In this document: one piece after another, positions 21,050 through 22,130 of the stretch
Layout of the letters: each line of letters starts with the position of its first letter
Numbering within the stretch: position 1 is the first letter of the stretch
From: CAYNUJ01 sp964573255
GTDB taxonomy: Bacteria > Bacteroidota > Ignavibacteria > Ignavibacteriales > Melioribacteraceae
Reading direction: 5' to 3'
Length of the DNA stretch: 22,130 bases
NCBI GenBank assembly: GCA_964573255.1
Contig: CAZNJB010000051.1
Coordinates: 1-22,130, forward strand
Made by a program: the position numbers and the translations under genes
Notes under the pieces: generated by a model
What the model was told of the DNA's origin: nothing
Database searches by the model: none
The model's input: only the letters and a program-made list of their open reading frames with translations

Positions 21050-22099
21050 TCAGTGTTTAATGATCTTATATCTTTTATACCCGATATAAATCTCTCTTGC
21101 TGCTGTTCTAATAACGGTAGCAACAGGAACTGCTAAAAGCATTCCAATAACCCCCATAGCTTGACTTCCGATAATAATTAAAATAATAATAGCTAAAGGG
21201 TGAAGATCAACAGATTTAGAAAAAACATTCGGTTGAATAAATCCGTTATCTAATGTATAAACGATGAGAAACATAATTATTATACTCGGCAGCATAGACA
21301 GGTTTCCAAACTGAACTATTGAAATCACTATTGCCGGCAAGCCGCCAACCAGCGGACCGAAATATGGAATTAAGTGACCGATTCCCGCAACAAATCCGAT
21401 TGTAACCGAATTTTTTATTCCCAAAATTGTTAAACCGATAGCACTGAGTACTCCCACTACAAATGCATCGAAAATCCAACCTCTAACAAATCTTCCTAAT
21501 TGCAGCGAAATTTGGTGAATAACAGAATATGCCATTTCAAAATATCTGTTGGGCATAATGTTGATAATACCTTTAATTATCCGTTTATTATCCTTGAGAA
21601 TGAAGTAAGTCATAAATGGAACGATAACTGCAATAGCTAAAACCGATACAATCCCTGAAACAATGTTAGAAATATTGTTTATACTTGAGAAGAATAGGGA
21701 AGAGAAAAACTCGCTGAATTTAGTCGCAAAATCGGTTGAATCTAAGAATGGAATATAATCGCCCAGAGAATCTTGGATCTGTTTAAGAACATTATTTATC
21801 TTATCTTGAGAAATATTTGAAGTCAATGCATTCATTTGGGAAGCAATTGTAGGTACTAAAAATGAGAAACCTAATATTATGAGAAAGAGTGCAAGTCCCA
21901 ATACAAATAAAACGGAAATATTTCTACTAAGCCCGTGTCGTTCCAAAATTGATATTAATGGGTTAAATATCATTGCAATCAATATGGAGATAGACAGCAT
22001 TACAAGTAAATCGAAAAATAGAATTCCCAAATAAATTATTAAGGCGATTAATAAAAATCCCAAAATAATTTTGACTGGGGATTTAGTTCCTCGTTCCAT
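21050..22099 (-). CDS. AI-2E / PerM family membrane protein
   Basis: The 349-residue product is an inner-membrane protein of the AI-2E transporter (PerM, YdiK) family. Two or three helices open it (ILGFLLIALIIYLGILFF, LVMLSISILIAMIFNPLI), then a long soluble stretch (~75-130). A further set of helices contains the family's hallmark region (VGVLSAIGLTILGI, GFVAGIGHLIPYFGPLVGGLPAIVISI, DNGFIQPNVFSKSVDLHPLAIIILIIIGSQAMGVIGMLLAVPVATVIRTAAREI). Members have been linked to signal export, Na+/H+ exchange or permeability; substrate here is unknown. ATG 22099 is chosen; GTG 22105 two codons earlier is possible. The gene is complete. The gap 20934-21049 to the next gene holds only a ten-base palindrome and A/T-rich sequence. 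Confidence 0.92.
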   Translation of the reverse strand: MERGTKSPVKIILGFLLIALIIYLGILFFDLLVMLSISILIAMIFNPLISILERHGLSRNISVLFVLGLALFLIILGFSFLVPTIASQMNALTSNISQDKINNVLKQIQDSLGDYIPFLDSTDFATKFSEFFSSLFFSSINNISNIVSGIVSVLAIAVIVPFMTYFILKDNKRIIKGIINIMPNRYFEMAYSVIHQISLQLGRFVRGWIFDAFVVGVLSAIGLTILGIKNSVTIGFVAGIGHLIPYFGPLVGGLPAIVISIVQFGNLSMLPSIIIMFLIVYTLDNGFIQPNVFSKSVDLHPLAIIILIIIGSQAMGVIGMLLAVPVATVIRTAAREIYIGYKRYKIIKH

Positions 22100-22130
22100 A
22101 CGCACCGAAAATTAGTTCGTTAGATAATTA

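Noticed and set aside
1..22130. CRISPR array, tRNA or rRNA genes, integrase or transposase
   Set aside because: I looked for regular spaced repeats, cloverleaf sequences and transposase motifs and saw none in this window.

Overview
The window looks like the chromosome of an Ignavibacteria-type member of the Bacteroidota/Chlorobi branch. This is inferred from a C-terminal type IX secretion sorting domain of the NYPNPFNPST form, from promoters of the Bacteroidota type (TTTG, 20 bases, TAnnTTTG or a close variant), from many A/T-rich genes with weak Shine-Dalgarno sites, and from the style of the lipoproteins and beta-barrels.

Layout. 1-998: the 3' end of a large secreted protein. 999-1651: gene-free mosaic of dispersed repeats. 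1652-2287 (minus): a lipoprotein cyclophilin, divergent from the metal island. 2405-8721: an ArsR/CadC-like metal sensor, a small secreted protein and a CzcCBA-type heavy-metal RND efflux system, ending at a strong terminator. 8722-11601: a decaying stretch, a membrane-anchored OB-fold protein, and a Zn/Cd-type P-type ATPase whose N-terminal HMA domain survives only as frameshifted remnants. 11679-12251: an unusual fusion of an HMA-like CxxC domain to an AraC-type DNA-binding domain. 12312-13068 (minus): a GxxExxY gene in what looks like a small repeat-bounded element, plus a degraded second copy. 13166-15711: a CopZ-like copper chaperone and a CopA-type copper ATPase, separated by a long hairpin. 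15883-16553: a consensus promoter, rplU, rpmA and a bidirectional terminator. 16568-17971 (minus): malate dehydrogenase and an RsbW-like serine kinase. 18026-20909 (minus): a beta-barrel protein and an FN3 lipoprotein, one base apart. 21050-22099 (minus): an AI-2E/PerM family membrane protein.

How the genes work together (inference). The centre is a two-tier metal detoxification island. The CadC-like repressor has ligands at both known metal sites of its family and probably controls the RND pump and a Zn/Cd-ATPase that clears the cytoplasm. A separate copper module (HMA-AraC sensor, chaperone, Cu+-ATPase) follows. Insertion of the GxxExxY element separates the putative copper regulator from its likely targets.

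The most notable items are the HMA-AraC fusion, the eroded HMA domain of the Zn/Cd-ATPase, the near-perfect operator overlapping the arsR promoter, the hybrid metal-site signature of the RND pump, and the GxxExxY element with imperfect terminal inverted repeats.
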